This document shows positions 59,657 to 62,066 of a stretch of 62,066 bases of DNA, piece after piece. The DNA comes from JAVZLH01 sp038883475 (GTDB taxonomy: Archaea; Thermoproteota; Bathyarchaeia; Bathyarchaeales; Bathycorpusculaceae), in NCBI GenBank assembly GCA_038883475.1, contig JAVZMA010000008.1, forward strand, positions 1 through 62,066. Direction: 5' to 3'. The notes below the pieces were generated by a model. It did no database searches and had not been told where the DNA came from. It was given only the letters and a program-made list of their open reading frames with translations. How positions within the stretch are numbered: position 1 is the first letter of the stretch; every line of letters starts with the position of its first letter. The position numbers and the translations under genes were made by a program.

Positions 59657-59807
59657 ATTCCCACTCCCTTCAGAAATAAAATTGGAGAGTCAGCTTTATT
59701 CCTTCTGCAAGATACTTCTATAACACAAGAACAGAACAACAAACCATGAACAAAGCTGAGATTTTGGAAATGCGCTTTAGGTGCATCATTAAACGAGGAT
59801 GAGAATG

Positions 59808-59815
59808 ATTTATAA
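59808..59815 (+). promoter_or_regulatory. TATA box for the P-type ATPase gene
   Basis: ATTTATAA precedes the ATPase start at 59876 by about 65 bases. The transcript would have a leader of roughly 40 bases containing AAAGGTGA, a possible ribosome binding site though far (15 bases) from the first ATG. Confidence 0.4.
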
Positions 59816-59875
59816 GAAAGATACATGCCATAATCGATTGCCAGCCCAGCTTAAAGGTGATTAGAGAGATGGAAG

Positions 59876-62066
59876 ATGATGGAAATGAGCAGCCGCGACA
59901 CAGAAAGCCTCACCGTTGGCGAAGTCGCAAGCTGGGCTTTGCCGAGCACTGACGAGCTTCTGAGCTTACCAGCAGATGAGCTTCTCGCTCGTTTGGGCAC
60001 TTCTTTGTCTGGACTTTCCTCGGATGAAGTGGAGAGGCGTCTAAAAATTTTTGGTTACAATGAGCTTGCCAAGAGAAAGAGGAGGACTGCTATTGTTGAA
60101 TTCCTTTCTCATTTTCGAAACCCCTTAGTAATTATATTACTAATTGCTGGTCTTATTTCGGGCTTTTTTGGAGAAATCCCCAGCGCCACCATCGTGTTCT
60201 CAATAGTAATCCTAAGCGTCGTACTCGACTTTTACCAAGAGTCTAAGGCTGAAAGGGCCGCTGAAATGTTGAAGGAGAGAGTGACAACCACAGCCACCGT
60301 GCTCAGAGACGGTGTCAAACGTGAAGTGAGGCTGCCGGAAATAGTTCCAGGCGATATAATATATCTTTCAGCAGGCGACATCGTGCCAGCAGACGCCAGA
60401 GTGATAAACGCAAAGGATTTGTTTGTAAACCAGTCTGCATTAACTGGCGAATCTTTTCCTGTGGAAAAAATGGTTTCGACATTAAAATCTAAGGAGACTT
60501 CTATTACAGAATGGAATAACTATCTTTTTATGGGAACATCTATTGTGAGCGGAACTGCAATTGCCGTTGTGGTGAAAACTGGAAGCCTCACGGAGTATGG
60601 GAAAATTGCGAAGAGGCTTGTCGTAAGGGAGCCTGAAACGGAGTTTGAGAGGGGAATTAAAAGTTTCGGTTACATGATAATGCAGGTAACCTTCCTACTC
60701 GTCCTATTTGTCTTTTTCATTAATGCTCTTTACATGCGTAGCGTGCTCGAATCGCTTCTTTTCGCTGTAGCTTTGGCTGTCGGCTTAACACCTGAACTTT
60801 TGCCAATGATAATTTCTGTAAACCTTTCTAAAGGCGCAGTTGCGATGGCTAAGAAAGGTGTCATTGTAAAGCGTTTAGCTTCCATTCAAAATTTCGGCAG
60901 CATGGATGTTTTATGCACGGATAAGACGGGGACGCTGACTGAGAACAAGATAAAACTAATGCTTCACGTGGATATCGATGGAGAGGAGAACGAAAAAGTG
61001 CTATTATACTCTTACTTAAACAGTTATTACCAAACGGGGTTGAAAAGCCCCCTTGATGACGCCATACTGAAGTTTAGAGAAATAGATGTGAAGGATTATC
61101 AAAAAATTGATGAGATGCCATTCGATTTTGTGCGGAAACGCCTATCCATCGTGGTTGAATACCAAGATCAACGATTTATGATCACCAAAGGGGCTCCAGA
61201 AGAGATTGCTAAAGTCTGCTCTTACTATGAAGCGAGGGAAGTTATAGCCGACATAACCGAGGAAGTTCGCAGAAAGATTGAGCAGAAATACATTGAACTA
61301 AGCACGGAAGGGCTCAGAGTATTAGGTATAGCTTACAAACGCCTAAGAGAAGAGAAGGCAGTATACGCGACCAGTGACGAAAACGACATGGTGTTTTTAG
61401 GGTTTATAGCCTTTTTGGATCCGCCGAAAGAGACGGCGAAAGAATCCTTGCAGCTTTTGAAGAATACTGGCGTAGAATTGAAAATTCTCACAGGTGACAA
61501 TGAACTAGTAACTAGGAAAGTCTGCGAATATTTGGGGTTTGAAATTAAGGGAATAGTTGTTGGAAACGAGATTGCTCAGATGCATGACGATGCCCTTGTA
61601 AGGGTTGTTGAGGAAGCAAACGTCTTTTGCAGGGTCACGCCAGCCCAGAAGGACAGGATAATAAATGCTTTAAGAAATAACGGGCATGTTGTAGGCTTCA
61701 TGGGAGACGGTATAAATGATGCCCCATCGCTGAGGAGCGCTGATGTTGGCATATCGGTGGACAACGCCGTGGACGTTGCAAAAGAGTCCGCTGACATCAT
61801 ACTTCTGCGAAACGATTTAACAGTGCTTCATGACGGGGTTCTAGAGGGTAGAAAAACCTTTGGAAACACCATGAAATACATAATGATGGGAACGAGTTCA
61901 AATTTCGGGAACATGTTCAGCGTAGCTGGGGCATCTCTATTCTTGCCATTTCTACCTATGAGTGCGACACAAATATTGCTGAATAATCTTCTCTATGACT
62001 TGTCTCAGTCAACCATACCAACGGACGAGGTTGACAAAGAGTACATTGAAAAGCCGAAGAGGTGGG
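59876..62066 (+). CDS. cation-transporting P-type ATPase, MgtA-like (3' end beyond the window)
   Basis: This frame is open from an ATG at 59876 to the window edge (730 codons); in-frame ATGs follow at 59879 and 59885. An N-terminal cytoplasmic domain (LLARLGTSLSGLSSDEVERR) leads to the first helices (NPLVIILLIAGLISGFF). The A-domain has NQSALTGESFPVEK. The TPELLPMIISVNLSKGAVAM stretch is typical of MgtA-type pumps. The phosphorylation site is CTDKTGTLTE (Asp349), and the hinge GDGINDAPSLRSADVGISVD is present. MgtA members import Mg2+. Full length is usually about 900, so the last membrane helices are missing. Confidence 0.92.
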   Translation, partial: MMEMSSRDTESLTVGEVASWALPSTDELLSLPADELLARLGTSLSGLSSDEVERRLKIFGYNELAKRKRRTAIVEFLSHFRNPLVIILLIAGLISGFFGEIPSATIVFSIVILSVVLDFYQESKAERAAEMLKERVTTTATVLRDGVKREVRLPEIVPGDIIYLSAGDIVPADARVINAKDLFVNQSALTGESFPVEKMVSTLKSKETSITEWNNYLFMGTSIVSGTAIAVVVKTGSLTEYGKIAKRLVVREPETEFERGIKSFGYMIMQVTFLLVLFVFFINALYMRSVLESLLFAVALAVGLTPELLPMIISVNLSKGAVAMAKKGVIVKRLASIQNFGSMDVLCTDKTGTLTENKIKLMLHVDIDGEENEKVLLYSYLNSYYQTGLKSPLDDAILKFREIDVKDYQKIDEMPFDFVRKRLSIVVEYQDQRFMITKGAPEEIAKVCSYYEAREVIADITEEVRRKIEQKYIELSTEGLRVLGIAYKRLREEKAVYATSDENDMVFLGFIAFLDPPKETAKESLQLLKNTGVELKILTGDNELVTRKVCEYLGFEIKGIVVGNEIAQMHDDALVRVVEEANVFCRVTPAQKDRIINALRNNGHVVGFMGDGINDAPSLRSADVGISVDNAVDVAKESADIILLRNDLTVLHDGVLEGRKTFGNTMKYIMMGTSSNFGNMFSVAGASLFLPFLPMSATQILLNNLLYDLSQSTIPTDEVDKEYIEKPKRW

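Noticed and set aside
59816..59875. Mg2+-sensing riboswitch (M-box) in the leader of the MgtA-type gene
   Set aside because: The predicted leader is only about 40 bases, too short for an M-box, and no matching helices were seen.
1..62066. CRISPR arrays, insertion sequences, tRNA and rRNA genes
   Set aside because: No regularly spaced repeats, transposase frames, tRNA cloverleaf signatures or rRNA sequence were recognised; the intergenic gaps are almost all below 220 bases.

Overview
The window is a dense archaeal chromosome segment with no gene-free stretch longer than about 220 bases. The archaeal assignment rests on several things seen here: ribosomal proteins of archaeal/eukaryotic type (eL19, eL32, eL34, eS4, uS14 with two CxxC pairs), an RNase P Rpp29 subunit inside the ribosomal operon, an ATP-dependent DNA ligase, PurS-type FGAM synthetase, archaeal TATA boxes, and a formylmethanofuran:H4MPT formyltransferase. 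The mix of H4MPT C1 chemistry, 2-oxoacid ferredoxin oxidoreductase, NiFe-hydrogenase maturation, flavin-based electron transfer and crotonase genes, without any methanogenesis gene, fits an anaerobic Bathyarchaeia/Thermoproteota-type organism. That placement is inference.

Layout. 1-1022: 5' part of DNA ligase (minus). 1088-4762: FrhB-like iron-sulfur flavoprotein plus indolepyruvate ferredoxin oxidoreductase IorAB. 4759-7496: GlcD-type FAD dehydrogenase divergent from a LarA-type racemase (probable lactate/2-hydroxyacid use). 7525-11168: TPR protein, a threonine-synthase-like protein fused to a PadR-like winged helix and lacking the PLP lysine, an ECF-type S component behind a perfect 11-bp inverted repeat, and a HypE-like protein. 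11169-16537: surface polysaccharide region with three family-2 glycosyltransferases, a methyltransferase, a radical SAM protein without a standard start codon, and small membrane proteins. 16626-28686: cmk, eL34, EMC3-like protein, secY and the ribosomal run from uL22 to uL15, with a small heat-shock protein inserted between uL30 and uL15.

28844-35599: an EamA transporter, HypE, two small genes and HypD-HypC-HypF for NiFe-hydrogenase maturation; no hydrogenase structural gene is visible. 35712-42622: ETF alpha/beta, a retropepsin-like protease flanked by 27-bp direct repeats, an NfnAB-like transhydrogenase pair co-transcribed with a protein carrying two MvhD-like domains and four ferredoxin clusters, and a thioredoxin-reductase-like flavoprotein. 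43366-45868: 3-hydroxyacyl-CoA dehydrogenase and two enoyl-CoA hydratases. 45852-48552: surface beta-helix protein, membrane protein and winged-helix regulator.

48661-59106: de novo purine synthesis. purM, purS, purL and purQ lie on the plus strand. On the minus strand purF and purD are followed by a HAD protein, Ftr and a PfkB kinase in one tightly coupled operon. 59219-62066: a small secreted protein and the 5' part of an MgtA-type P-type ATPase. No tRNA, rRNA, CRISPR array or insertion sequence was recognised. The most unusual items are the lysine-less ThrC-PadR fusion with its operator-like palindrome, the double-MvhD electron carrier beside NfnAB, FrhB coupled to IorAB, and Ftr inside a purine operon.
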